From the NCBI GenBank assembly GCA_900116485.1, contig FPAX01000014.1, positions 1-55,719 on the forward strand: 55,719 nucleotides of DNA. The letters are read 5' to 3'. The stretch is from Selenomonas sp. GACV-9 (GTDB lineage: Bacteria; Bacillota; Negativicutes; Selenomonadales; Selenomonadaceae). The notes under the pieces were generated by a model, which saw only the letters and a program-made list of their open reading frames with translations, was not told where the DNA came from and did not search any database. This document shows, piece by piece, positions 42,261 through 51,153 of the stretch (position 1 is the first letter of the stretch; every line of letters starts with the position of its first letter). Position numbers and translations under genes: made by a program.

Positions 42261-42863
42261 TTAGAACAGGAAGTTGAAAATCTGCGTCAGTATGCCCTGG
42301 CGCTGTTTCGCATTGAGCGGGCCCTTGCCGTCAAACCTGACCGTCGCATTGGCTACCTTGGTCGAGGGAATCGTATTGTTGGCCGTCACATCATCCTGAC
42401 GGCAGACCCCACGGAAGGTAATCTTATGCTCATTGCGGTTCTGCCAGATGGACTGCGTGCCCTCGACCGTCATATTGCCATTCGGCTGCACGTCGACTAC
42501 CGTGACCGTCACGTTGCCGGTGGTCGTATTCTTCGACGTTGCCTGCCCGTTGGCCTTGAACGAATCCGAACCGCTGGCCGAAGCGGCCTTCAGGAAGTCG
42601 AAGATGCCGACACCTGCCGACAGGCTCGTGCTGCCGCTCTTGCTGTTCGAGCTGCCCTTCGTCGCCGTCAGGCTCGTCGACTCGCTGATGACAATGGTCA
42701 GGATATCGCCGACATTGCGCGCCTTGCGGTCCGCAAACACATTGTAGGATGAGTCAGCCCAAAGCGACTGTGCCGAGGCCGCCGGCAGGGAAAGTCCCGA
42801 GGCGGCCAGGCTCAGAGCGAGCACTGCCGCCAGCTTCTTATATCGTTTCCCCATTTTCTTCAT
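42261..42863 (-). CDS. flgH: Flagellar L-ring protein FlgH, no lipobox
   Basis: About 200 residues: FADRKARNVGDILTIVISES, a Ser/Thr/Gly-rich middle, VDVQPNGNMTVEG and the C-terminal NTIPSTKVANATVRFDGKG and GILTQIFNFLF. Forms the outer-membrane ring. FlgH is normally a lipoprotein, but the signal peptide here (LALSLAASGLSLPAASAQS) contains no cysteine; the only Cys is in GVCRQDD. The start at MKKMGK follows AGGTGA. Lies between flgA and flgI. Confidence 0.93.
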   Translation of the reverse strand: MKKMGKRYKKLAAVLALSLAASGLSLPAASAQSLWADSSYNVFADRKARNVGDILTIVISESTSLTATKGSSNSKSGSTSLSAGVGIFDFLKAASASGSDSFKANGQATSKNTTTGNVTVTVVDVQPNGNMTVEGTQSIWQNRNEHKITFRGVCRQDDVTANNTIPSTKVANATVRFDGKGPLNAKQRQGILTQIFNFLF

Positions 42864-42877
42864 AGGTTCACCTGCTT

Positions 42878-43636
42878 TCAATTCACGATTTCAACGGTCG
42901 CTGCATCGACAACCGTTCCCCGGAGGATTTTCCCCGAGGCCACATTGCGCACCCGGATCTTAGCACCAAGCCGTCCTCGCTGCATGGCTATGCCATTCGC
43001 TGAGACTTCGATGCCATGATATTTCACGCGCAGCGTCACCGGTGCACCCACATCGATCACGATTGGCTGCTGCAGCATGACCGACTCCACTGCAGTGCCT
43101 TCCTTGATGACCCGGGCCGGGACCCGTCCCGCGACTTCTGTCACTTTTGTCAGGTAACGCCCAGCGCCGCCTAGGACGCGGCGCTCTTCCAGCCGCACGT
43201 CCGCAGCAGTTATTGCCTTATCGATGCGCAAGTCATGGGCCGCCACCAGCACCTTATCATAGACACTTACACGATAATAGCAGATGGCACGCCGATAGAA
43301 CTGCCCATTCACGAAGACGCGCAGATGCACAGGATTTGTCCCGCCATAGCGGATCTTCTGCGGCAGTTCAGCCTCACAGACCACTTCCCCCGGAGGCAGC
43401 TCCATAAGCTGTGGCGCGCGAATGAGCTGCAGCTCATGCCGCCGCGTCTCGCCAGCTGCCAAAAGCGTGCTTTCGATCTTCTGCTGGGCGATTTCCGCAA
43501 ACTTCTCCGGATGGATGACCTGGGTAAAAGCTGGAGCTCCCTGTGCCTGTGCGGCAGGCGGCACGACCAGCAGCGCAAAGAGACAGAAGAAGCCACTCCA
43601 TAACAAGCATAGAATGGCTAAAGCAAACTTCTTCAT
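42878..43636 (-). CDS. flgA: Flagellar P-ring assembly chaperone FlgA
   Basis: 252 residues: signal peptide (LAILCLLWSGFFCLFALLVVPPAAQA), then a SAF domain (VLVAAHDLRIDKAITAADVRLEERRVL) and the C-terminal VTLRVKYHGIEVSANGIAMQRGRLGAKIRVRN-type segment in which a basic stretch ends in SGKILRGTV. Periplasmic chaperone for FlgI. Gap of 5 bp to flgG. Confidence 0.93.
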   Translation of the reverse strand: MKKFALAILCLLWSGFFCLFALLVVPPAAQAQGAPAFTQVIHPEKFAEIAQQKIESTLLAAGETRRHELQLIRAPQLMELPPGEVVCEAELPQKIRYGGTNPVHLRVFVNGQFYRRAICYYRVSVYDKVLVAAHDLRIDKAITAADVRLEERRVLGGAGRYLTKVTEVAGRVPARVIKEGTAVESVMLQQPIVIDVGAPVTLRVKYHGIEVSANGIAMQRGRLGAKIRVRNVASGKILRGTVVDAATVEIVN

Positions 43637-43641
43637 TTAAA

Positions 43642-44433
43642 TCAGCGCTTGAGGCCGTTGGCAATCTCCAGCATGGAGTCGGAAGTGGTGACTGCCTTGG
43701 AGTTGGACTCATACGCACGCTGCGAGATGATCATGTTGACCATTTCCTCGACGATCTGGACATTGCTCATCTCGAGGGTTCCCTGGGTCAGCGTACCTGC
43801 GCCTTCCTCACCCGGATTGCCCTGGATGGCCTCACCCGAAGCCTCAGAAACAATGAACAGGTTCTTGCCGATAGCCGTAAGACCAGCCGGATTGACAAAA
43901 CGGGCCAGCGTGATCTGACCGACATTCGTCTGCTCACCACCAGCCGGCTTGCAGGAAACCTGACCATCGCCAGCGATGACGATGGAATCACTCGGCGCCG
44001 TCTGATCGATGGTGATATCATCAGCAAGCGGATAGCCATCAGATGTTACCATGCGGCGCTGGGAATCGAGCTTGAACGAACCATCACGCGTATAGCCGAT
44101 CGTGCCGTCCGGCAGCGTGATGCGGAAAAAGCCCTCGCCCTGGATACCGATATCGGTCGGATTATCCGTCGTCTGCAGCGAACCCTGCGTGAACACGCGG
44201 TTCGTAGCTGCAACACGCGTGCCAAGGCCGATCTGCATGCCCGTCGGATACTGCGAGTCTGCACCGCTCTGCGCACCGGCATCGCGGATAGTCTGATAGA
44301 CGAGATCCTGGAACTCTGCCCGGACCTTCTTGCCGCCATACGTGTTGACATTAGCGATGTTGTTGGAGATAACATCCATATTCGTCTGCTGTCCCTTCAT
44401 GCCGGACGCAGCAGACCAAAGTGCTCTCATCAT
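43642..44433 (-). CDS. flgG: Flagellar distal rod protein FlgG
   Basis: 263 residues with the N-terminal rod signature [20 protein letters not shown], central GDGFF-like [12 protein letters not shown], and C-terminal [20 protein letters not shown]. Builds the distal rod. Corresponds to FlhP in the mbl-flhO-flhP arrangement of B. subtilis. Confidence 0.95.
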   Translation of the reverse strand: MMRALWSAASGMKGQQTNMDVISNNIANVNTYGGKKVRAEFQDLVYQTIRDAGAQSGADSQYPTGMQIGLGTRVAATNRVFTQGSLQTTDNPTDIGIQGEGFFRITLPDGTIGYTRDGSFKLDSQRRMVTSDGYPLADDITIDQTAPSDSIVIAGDGQVSCKPAGGEQTNVGQITLARFVNPAGLTAIGKNLFIVSEASGEAIQGNPGEEGAGTLTQGTLEMSNVQIVEEMVNMIISQRAYESNSKAVTTSDSMLEIANGLKR

Positions 44434-44526
44434 AGTTAGGATTCCTCCCTTTCCCTTTCACAGATATTGAGGCGTATCTGTTTTCCTCTTCATAGTCTTA
44501 TCGGTCAAAACCGTCTTTTCCTTAAA

Positions 44527-45327
44527 TTAAACTCTGCCAACCTCATTGACCGACTTGTCGAGCAGCGTATCCTGTGTCGTCACAGCCTTCGAACCAGCCT
44601 CGTAGATGCGGTAGTTGTTGATGAGGTTGACCATCTCCGATACGACATTCGTATTGGAGTTCTCGAGCATGCCCTGGAAGATTTCCCCGGTTGCTACCTG
44701 GGGCTGTGCCCCCTGCTGCGGATAATAGAGATTATCCCCCTGCTTGAGTACAGCACGGCGGTCTGGGCCGAAGCTCGTAAGCTGCAGCTGTCCGACACGC
44801 TGACCATCAGCCATGATCTCGCCCTTGGCACCAATCGTCACTCTGGACACATCGCCCGGGATCGTTATCGGCTGATTGTTTGTCCCCAGTACAGCCTGCC
44901 CTCTTACCGTCTGCAGCTGTCCACGAGAGGAGCGATAGAAGTTACCATCACGCGTATAACGCACGCCCTGCGGAGTCTGGATGGCAAAATACCCATCGCC
45001 CGAGATGGCCACATCGAGCGGATTGCCCGTCGTCTGGAAACCGCCCTGGGTATGGTCAGTCGCAATCTCATCGATGCGCGAGCCCAGGCCGAGGACGCCA
45101 ACCGTCGGCGCACTGTCGCCGACACTGAACCCCTTGAACGAGGTCACATTGTTATGATCCTTGCCATCATTGATGCGCTTGATGAGCATCGGCTCAAACT
45201 CGCGGCTGATAGCGTCATCACGCTTGAATCCCGTCGTATTGGCGTTGGCCAGATTGTTGGCAATCGTATCCGTACGCTTCGTCTCGGTAATCATGCCGGC
45301 ACCCGCCGTGTAAAGTCCACGCCACAT
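44527..45327 (-). CDS. flgF: Flagellar proximal rod protein FlgF (FlhO-like)
   Basis: 266 residues with MWRGLYTAGAGMI, TDTIANNLANANTTGFKRDD, GDGYFAIQTPQG and LENSNTNVVSEMVNLINNYR. It is the FlgF-type partner of the neighbouring FlgG; flgF and flgG are hard to tell apart, and position plus the shorter match favour FlgF. First flagellar gene after mbl, separated from it by a terminator. Confidence 0.88.
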   Translation of the reverse strand: MWRGLYTAGAGMITETKRTDTIANNLANANTTGFKRDDAISREFEPMLIKRINDGKDHNNVTSFKGFSVGDSAPTVGVLGLGSRIDEIATDHTQGGFQTTGNPLDVAISGDGYFAIQTPQGVRYTRDGNFYRSSRGQLQTVRGQAVLGTNNQPITIPGDVSRVTIGAKGEIMADGQRVGQLQLTSFGPDRRAVLKQGDNLYYPQQGAQPQVATGEIFQGMLENSNTNVVSEMVNLINNYRIYEAGSKAVTTQDTLLDKSVNEVGRV

Positions 45328-45401
45328 GTATCTTCACTCCCTTATATCAAGCCTCTCTCCCAAGAAAGGCCATACTATCCCTTACGTCTTTATTTCGCGA
45401 A

Positions 45402-45430
45402 AAAAAGCGAAACTCCTTTTAGGGTTTCGC
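45402..45430 (-). terminator. Terminator of mbl
   Basis: GCGAAAC (45430-45424 read on the minus strand) pairs with GTTTCGC (45413-45407), with CCT/AGG extending the stem, followed by TTTTTTT. Confidence 0.88.
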
Positions 45431-45443
45431 CTTTCCACAAATT

Positions 45444-46466
45444 TTATTTTCCCGTCTTGAGGTTCATGGCCTTGCCATCGAACTTCGAGAACGTATCGAG
45501 CGCCTTGCCGCAGCCCAGCGCAACGCAAGAAAGCGCATCCTCAGCCAGTGCCGTAGGGATGAACGTCTCACGGCGAATGAGCTCGTCGAGGCCGTACAGC
45601 ATAGCACCGCCACCCGTCAGCACGATGCCGCGGTCCATGATATCGGCCGACAGCTCTGGCGGCGTATCCTCAAGGACCTTCTTGACGCAGTCGACAATGC
45701 GCGTAACCGACTGATGCATTGCCTCAGCAGCCTGACGCGTATTGATTTCCACATTTTTCGGCAGGCCAGAGAGCATGTCACGGCCACGGATATCCATGAC
45801 CTCATTGCGGGCATCTGCAAAGGCAGCGCCGACACGGATCTTGATATCCTCCGCCGTGCGCTCACCGATCATGATGTTGAACTCCCGTTTCACATAGGCG
45901 ATGATGTCCTCATCGAACTTATCGCCAGCGATGCGCAGCGATGCACTATTGACAATACCGCCCAACGAGATGACAGCGATATCCGTCGTGCCGCCGCCGA
46001 TATCGACAACCATCGAGCCGCAAGGCTCAACGATGTCAAGACCAGCGCCAAGAGCAGCTGCCAGCGGTTCCTCGATAAGCTGCGTATGGCGAGCACCAGC
46101 CTGTTCAGCGGCTTCCTGCACAGCACGCTGCTCCACCATCGTGACACCCGACGGGATGCAGATCATGATACGCGGACGGAAGACAAAGCTGCGGCCTACC
46201 ACCTTCTCGATGAAATGGCGCAGCATGCTCTCCGTGATGTCGTAGTCAGCAATGACACCTTCGCGCAGTGGGCGAATGGCCACGATGTTGCCCGGCGTGC
46301 GGCCAATCATCTGACGGGCCTCCTCGCCAATGGCCAGCACGCGGTTCGAGTCACGATCTACAGCCACGACCGACGGCTCACGCAGTACGATACCTTTGCC
46401 TTTCACATAAACGAGTACGTTCGCCGTACCCAGGTCAATACCAATATCCATAGACATGCCAAACAT
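45444..46466 (-). CDS. mbl: Rod-shape-determining protein, MreB/Mbl family
   Basis: 340 residues, full length. Actin-fold phosphate motifs are seen at MDIGIDLGTANVLVYVKG, VVDIGGGTTDIAVISLGG and GIVLTGGGAMLYGLDELI. Polymerises at the inner membrane to direct cell-wall elongation. Gene context with flgF-flgG matches mbl-flhO-flhP of Firmicutes, hence Mbl over MreB. A TATAAT on the minus strand at 46528-46523 is a plausible -10. Confidence 0.92.
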   Translation of the reverse strand: MFGMSMDIGIDLGTANVLVYVKGKGIVLREPSVVAVDRDSNRVLAIGEEARQMIGRTPGNIVAIRPLREGVIADYDITESMLRHFIEKVVGRSFVFRPRIMICIPSGVTMVEQRAVQEAAEQAGARHTQLIEEPLAAALGAGLDIVEPCGSMVVDIGGGTTDIAVISLGGIVNSASLRIAGDKFDEDIIAYVKREFNIMIGERTAEDIKIRVGAAFADARNEVMDIRGRDMLSGLPKNVEINTRQAAEAMHQSVTRIVDCVKKVLEDTPPELSADIMDRGIVLTGGGAMLYGLDELIRRETFIPTALAEDALSCVALGCGKALDTFSKFDGKAMNLKTGK

Positions 46467-46828
46467 GTTATTCGCGGTCCCCTTCCAAACTATTGCTATA
46501 TCAGCATACGAATCTGATATCTATTATACAAATCACGCTGAAAACTTTATGGAGCAAGAGCCTTTCTGACCCCTTCCAAAAATCACATCTTATAATATAT
46601 AATAAAAAAACGTGAAATACAACAGCTCCGCGCCATTTCTAAAGCATTTCCCTTAAATTAATTCATTTTCACGTCATTTTCGACAATTAGCCTAATTTTA
46701 TGAAAACTTTCGCTTTTATTTCTTTTTCCAACGCATTGACAAGCCCCATACAGAATGATACGATTAGCTTGACTTAGGGATATTTTTCACATTAATATCT
46801 TTCATGAAAAACAGGGGGTTTTTACAAC
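46467..46828 (+). promoter_or_regulatory. Intergenic region between mbl and the LDH-like gene, with ldh promoter
   Basis: 362 bp, AT-rich, no gene seen. On the plus strand TTGACA (46736-46741), a 17-bp spacer and TACGAT (46759-46764) form a good promoter for the LDH-like gene, giving a ~58-nt leader. In that leader TTTTTCA (46783-46789) and TGAAAAA (46805-46811) form an inverted pair of unknown meaning. The AT-rich stretch at 46590-46735 holds nothing else I can support. Confidence 0.75.
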
Positions 46829-47785
46829 ATGAACAACAGAAGAAAAATCGTCGTCATCGGTGCCAGCAACGTCGGCTCTGCCGTTGCTAACAAGATCGCT
46901 GACTTCCAGCTCGCAACGGAAGTCGCTCTGATCGACCTGAACGAGGACAAAGCTTGGGGCGAGGCTAAAGACTCCAGCCATGCTACTTCCTGCGTTTACA
47001 GCACGAACATCAAGTTCCACCTCGGTGACTACGATGACTGCAAAGACGCTAACATCATCGTCATCACGGCTGGTCCGTCCATCCGCCCGGGTGAGACGCC
47101 GGATCGCCTGAAACTGGCTGGCACGAACGCCAAGATCATGCAGTCTGTCTTCGGCGAGATCGTAAAACGCACGAAATCCGCTATGATCATCATGATCACG
47201 AACCCGCTCGATGTTGCTACCTATGTTGTTTCCACCCAGTTCGATTATCCGCGCAACCTCATCCTCGGTACTGGTACGATGCTCGAGACGTATCGTTTCC
47301 GTCGCATCCTGGCTGACAAGTACCAGGTTGATCCGAAAAACATCAACGGTTATGTTCTCGGTGAGCACGGCAACGCTGCATTCGTTGCTTGGTCCACGAC
47401 GGGCTGCGCAGGCTTCCCGATTGATGACCTCGACGAGTACTTCCACAAGACGGACAAACTCAGCCACGAGGCTGTTGAGAACGAGCTCGTTCAGGTTGCT
47501 TACGACGTTATCAACCGTAAAGGCTTCACGAACACGGGTATCGCTATGGCTGCTTGCCGCTTCATCAAATCCGTCCTGTACGATGAGCACACGATTCTCC
47601 CGTGCTCCGCAGTTCTCGAGGGCGAGTATGGTCTCAAAGACGTTGCTCTGTCCATTCCGCGTATGGTCTGCGCTGATGGTATCATGCGTTCCTTCGAGAT
47701 CCATCTCACGGATGATGAGCTCGAGAAGATGCACAAAGCTGCTCAGAGCGTCCGCAGCGCGCTCGATGGTGCTGGCATCAAATAA
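46829..47785 (+). CDS. ldh: L-lactate dehydrogenase-like NAD-dependent dehydrogenase
   Basis: 318 residues of the LDH/MDH superfamily. NAD-binding motif VIGASNVGSAVA, acidic strand end LIDLN, ITNPLDV, and catalytic GEHGN with His are present. Several usual LDH positions differ: the specificity position (Gln102 in LDH, Arg in MDH) aligns with Ile in PSIRPGE; the loop after GET has two extra residues before Arg; Asp168 is Glu (LETYRFR); GEHGD is GEHGN. L-lactate formation is likely from context but not certain. Codons are strongly biased to GCT/GTT, unlike neighbours, which suggests very high expression. AGGGGG precedes the ATG. Confidence 0.85.
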   Translation: MNNRRKIVVIGASNVGSAVANKIADFQLATEVALIDLNEDKAWGEAKDSSHATSCVYSTNIKFHLGDYDDCKDANIIVITAGPSIRPGETPDRLKLAGTNAKIMQSVFGEIVKRTKSAMIIMITNPLDVATYVVSTQFDYPRNLILGTGTMLETYRFRRILADKYQVDPKNINGYVLGEHGNAAFVAWSTTGCAGFPIDDLDEYFHKTDKLSHEAVENELVQVAYDVINRKGFTNTGIAMAACRFIKSVLYDEHTILPCSAVLEGEYGLKDVALSIPRMVCADGIMRSFEIHLTDDELEKMHKAAQSVRSALDGAGIK

Positions 47786-47816
47786 TTGCTTGCACGCTAA
47801 GCATAAAGCTGAAAAC

Positions 47817-47848
47817 AAAGGAGGCTTCCGCCTGGAAGCCTCCTTTTT
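47817..47848. terminator. Bidirectional terminator, ldh / sensor kinase
   Basis: AAAGGAGGCTTCC pairs with GGAAGCCTCCTTT around a 4-nt loop, followed by TT; lies between converging genes. Confidence 0.93.
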
Positions 47849-47865
47849 CATATGCAATCTTATCT

Positions 47866-49191
47866 TTACGCTTCTCCCTGCCAATAAAGCATGACTGTAA
47901 CCCAGCCATCCTGCTGCCGGAAATCGCATTGCGCCTTGTACTTATGGATGAAGGACCGCAGTGACATCATGCCCGTGCCATGCCCAGGATCCTCACTGTA
48001 AGGCCAGCCATCACTATCGAGCAGCAACGGCTGTGCAAAGCGATTGGCTACCGATAGCACGAACTGGCCGGCATCGTATTGGGCCGTTACCTTGACGGCA
48101 CGGTCCGTGACTGGCTGCTGCATGCTTGCATGCAGGGCATTTTCCAGCAGATTGGACAGCAGGATTGCCACATCCGTATCCATGCCAATCATATCCCGCG
48201 GCAAGTTTATCTTCTGCTGCAGAGGAATCTCCAGGTTGCCCAGATGATAGACATATATCGACAGCGTCGCATTGATAAGGTCATTGGCGCAGAACTCCTG
48301 CAAAGCCGTATGCTCAAGCTCAGCCTCCTGCTTGTCGATCAGTTGGCGGGCCTCCTCGATGCGCCCGCTGTCAAGCAGCGTTCCGAGCAGCCGGTTGTAG
48401 TGGCGCAAGTCATGGCGGATGATGCGCAGTGCTTGGCGTTTTTCTTCGGTAAGGCGTGTGTATTCCCGCAGGGAATAGAGCTGCTGAGCCAGCAGGTTGT
48501 TGCGATTGACCTCCGCCGTATGCTCAGACATCTGATGGCCTGCCATGAGCACCAGGCGGAACATCAAGAAGAAGAAGATCGGCAGCGCCAATCGCCCCAC
48601 ACGCTCAGGAATGCTATGATAAAGCTGCCCATCAAGCATCGGCAGGGCATAGGCAAACAGTACGATCAAGGGCATCAGCGCGATATAGAGGCCAAGCGGC
48701 CGGTACTGGAAAAACCGCTGGGTGGGTACCAGCCGGCTGAACAAACGCCGTTCCAGCGGGATCAGCAGCAAGAACAATACGAGATAACAGCTTATCAGTA
48801 CGAGCATATGCATGAGTTCGCCGTAATCGGCCGGCAGCGTCATGCCGACGATAAAGCCGCTGATGGTATGCATCAGCAGCGAAAACAAGCTGTGCATGCC
48901 CAGGACAAACAGATGCTGCACAAAACCGCGGGGAATGCAGTAATAGGCAATCAGGAAAAACGGTATCCAACCAAAGGCCACGAGCAGCTTGAACCGCAGG
49001 ACATCCCCATCATAGACCGTCAGTACCGCTGCATAGAGCAAAAATGCGACAATTCCCCAGCCAGCGACGAGCAGCTGCAGTTTGCGCCGCTGCTCGTCCA
49101 GGACGGTTTTCGCAAAGGGCAGATAGCGGAGCCATACCCCCGTAATCTGCAACAAAACCAAAGCCAATGCCAAGAGCAGTATCATCGTCAT
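47866..49191 (-). CDS. Sensor histidine kinase, GHKL / AgrC-like, polytopic membrane
   Basis: 441 residues. The first ~230 residues hold about six hydrophobic segments without a large extracytoplasmic domain. The cytoplasmic part has a histidine box IIRHDLRHYNRLLG, an N-box LLSNLLENALHAS and a G-box GHGTGMMSL, the arrangement of AgrC/LytS-type kinases that pair with LytTR regulators. The signal is unknown; peptide or small-metabolite sensing are typical. Follows the response regulator by 3 bp. Confidence 0.88.
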   Translation of the reverse strand: MTMILLLALALVLLQITGVWLRYLPFAKTVLDEQRRKLQLLVAGWGIVAFLLYAAVLTVYDGDVLRFKLLVAFGWIPFFLIAYYCIPRGFVQHLFVLGMHSLFSLLMHTISGFIVGMTLPADYGELMHMLVLISCYLVLFLLLIPLERRLFSRLVPTQRFFQYRPLGLYIALMPLIVLFAYALPMLDGQLYHSIPERVGRLALPIFFFLMFRLVLMAGHQMSEHTAEVNRNNLLAQQLYSLREYTRLTEEKRQALRIIRHDLRHYNRLLGTLLDSGRIEEARQLIDKQEAELEHTALQEFCANDLINATLSIYVYHLGNLEIPLQQKINLPRDMIGMDTDVAILLSNLLENALHASMQQPVTDRAVKVTAQYDAGQFVLSVANRFAQPLLLDSDGWPYSEDPGHGTGMMSLRSFIHKYKAQCDFRQQDGWVTVMLYWQGEA

Positions 49192-49194
49192 TCC

Positions 49195-49923
49195 TCACTT
49201 CCTGAGCAGATAATCCATATAGCTATGGGCCGTCTCGCGATAGAGCCGGCGGCTTATGGGCAGCTGCTCCCCATTCTTCAGTGCAAAGCCATCTTCCTGC
49301 AAAGCTGCCACCGCCGCCAGATTGACGAGCAGATGGTTATAACACTCGGCAAAATCAGCTGTGCTCAACATTGTCACGACATCGGTGTAGGACGTATCGA
49401 CAGGCAAAGTCTCACCTGCCAGCAGATGGATGACCGAGCCGCGGCGCCCGCCAGTCCGATGACTGCCCTTGACATCCACATAGGCAATGCTCCCATAGGG
49501 TATCTTGATTTCACGGCCATTGACCTGCACAGCAAGCTCCCTGGCCACGATTCCCGGCAGACAGCGCCGCAGGATATCCAGCAGCTGCGGCAGTTCCCGG
49601 CTGATGGGCTTCAACAGATACCCTGCTGGAAAAACCTGATAGCCAGCCAGCGCATAATCGGCACTGCTCGTCAGGAAAACGATCGGCAGTCTTTCCGCCT
49701 GCCTGCGGATTGCCTGTGCTGTCTCAATGCCATCCAGATTCCCCATGCGGATATCGAGAAATATCAAATCAATAGCATCGGGCTGGAAATCTGCCAGGAA
49801 TTCCTCCCCACTGGAAAACAGCCGCAGCTCTGCCTGCGCCACAGCCGCCAGCTCACAGGAACGCAGCGCCTGCTGCAGCTCTTCGCGGGCCTTGGCCTCA
49901 TCATCGACAATAGCGATTTTCAT
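49195..49923 (-). CDS. LytTR-family response regulator
   Basis: 242 residues. Receiver domain with IVDDE near the N-terminus, phosphoacceptor Asp57 in LIFLDIRMG, VFLTSS and the Lys of LLKPI. A C-terminal LytTR DNA-binding domain follows (IPYGSIAYVDVKGSHR ... YNHLLVNLAAVAALQEDGFALKNG ... PISRRLYRE). Partner of the kinase at 47866-49191. LytTR regulators often control transporters such as CstA-type pyruvate carriers; its targets here are unknown. Confidence 0.92.
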   Translation of the reverse strand: MKIAIVDDEAKAREELQQALRSCELAAVAQAELRLFSSGEEFLADFQPDAIDLIFLDIRMGNLDGIETAQAIRRQAERLPIVFLTSSADYALAGYQVFPAGYLLKPISRELPQLLDILRRCLPGIVARELAVQVNGREIKIPYGSIAYVDVKGSHRTGGRRGSVIHLLAGETLPVDTSYTDVVTMLSTADFAECYNHLLVNLAAVAALQEDGFALKNGEQLPISRRLYRETAHSYMDYLLRK

Positions 49924-50106
49924 AACTTTCCCCTACTAAAATCCAGAAAATTACTCCTATTACCATTATACATGATTTTTGCTAAATAGAAAGATTTACC
50001 ACTTCTGGCATATTGCGACCACTTTTGACCCGCCCGTGGAATTTAAGGAAAAATTTAGCTAAAATTTAAGTGGGATTAATACTGTCATAATAAAGGAGGC
50101 CTTACC

Positions 50107-51153
50107 ATGAATGTTCCACCGGTCAAGCGCCGTCGCATATTAGCTGTCGATGACGATGCCATGAACCGCATGATGCTCGACGCCATCCTGAGCACCGACT
50201 ACGACTTTGCAGCCGCCACAGGCGGCCCCGAGGCTCTGGCCATGCTGGCGAACCAGGCTGCCGACCTCATCCTGCTCGACATCAACATGCCCGAGATGGA
50301 TGGCTTTGCCGTACTGTCTGCCTTACAACAGGACGAGAAGACACAAGAGATTCCCGTAATCATGCTGACGGGAGACCTCGATCAGGAAACCGAAGTCAAA
50401 GGCATCCAGGCCGGCGCCTTCGACTTTGTCCATAAGCCATTCATTCCCACGCTTATCCTGCGCCGCATCGAAAGGACCCTCGAGCTCAAGGCCCTGCAAC
50501 ACCACATGCAGCAGGAAATCGACCGCCAGACAGCGATTGCCCAGGCCCAGCTGGCCTCCACGCAACGGCTGTTCCGCGAGATGATCGAGACGCTAGCCGA
50601 CACGATCGATGCCAAGGACACTTACACCAACGGTCATTCCCACCGCGTAGCGGATTACGCGCAGGAAATCGCCCGCCGGGCAGGTAAGTCAGCCGAATAT
50701 CAGCGCACCGTCTACTATATGGCGCAGCTCCATGATATCGGCAAGATTGGCATCCCATCGAGCCTTATCAACAAAAAAAGCCAGCTGACCGATGAAGAGT
50801 ACGCCGCCATCCAGCAGCATACCGTGATTGGCAGCGACATCCTGGCCCATGTAGGTGAAATGCCTGAACTGGCCGGCGCCTCCCGCAGCCATCATGAACG
50901 CTACGACGGCACTGGCTATCCCGACGGCCTTGCCGGCACTGCTATCCCCGAAAAGGTCCGCATCATCGCCGTGGCCGATACTTATGATGCCATGGCCTCC
51001 AAGCGCAGTTACCGCGACGTCTTGCCCCAGGCTGTCGTCCGGCAGGAAATGGAAAAAGCCCGCGGCACACAGCTTGATCCCGATTTTGTGGACATCATGC
51101 TGCAGATGATCGATGAAGACAGCAGCTACAAAATGCGGGAGGGAGCCAAATGA
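50107..51153 (+). CDS. Response regulator with HD-GYP c-di-GMP phosphodiesterase domain
   Basis: 348 residues: receiver domain (LAVDDDAMN, Asp58 in LILLDINMPEMDG, Lys in VHKPF), a short coiled linker rich in Gln (about 135-165), then an HD-GYP domain with LHDIGKIGIP and HHERYDGTGYPDGL, all signature residues intact. Predicted to hydrolyse c-di-GMP when phosphorylated, linking signalling to motility. First gene of a three-gene operon, start after AAAGGAGG; overlaps the next gene by 4 bp. Confidence 0.94.
   Translation: MNVPPVKRRRILAVDDDAMNRMMLDAILSTDYDFAAATGGPEALAMLANQAADLILLDINMPEMDGFAVLSALQQDEKTQEIPVIMLTGDLDQETEVKGIQAGAFDFVHKPFIPTLILRRIERTLELKALQHHMQQEIDRQTAIAQAQLASTQRLFREMIETLADTIDAKDTYTNGHSHRVADYAQEIARRAGKSAEYQRTVYYMAQLHDIGKIGIPSSLINKKSQLTDEEYAAIQQHTVIGSDILAHVGEMPELAGASRSHHERYDGTGYPDGLAGTAIPEKVRIIAVADTYDAMASKRSYRDVLPQAVVRQEMEKARGTQLDPDFVDIMLQMIDEDSSYKMREGAK

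Noticed and set aside
46783..46811. Rex-type operator in the ldh leader
   Set aside because: The inverted pair TTTTTCA/TGAAAAA has too long a spacer and does not fit the TTGTGA-type Rex site.
46802..47929. 375-codon frame antisense to the LDH-like gene
   Set aside because: Mirror of a highly biased codon pattern; the plus-strand gene has promoter, ribosome site and family motifs.
48079..49989. 636-codon open frame antisense to the LytTR pair
   Set aside because: Low-complexity Gln/His-rich translation, no domain; the minus-strand kinase and regulator are certain.
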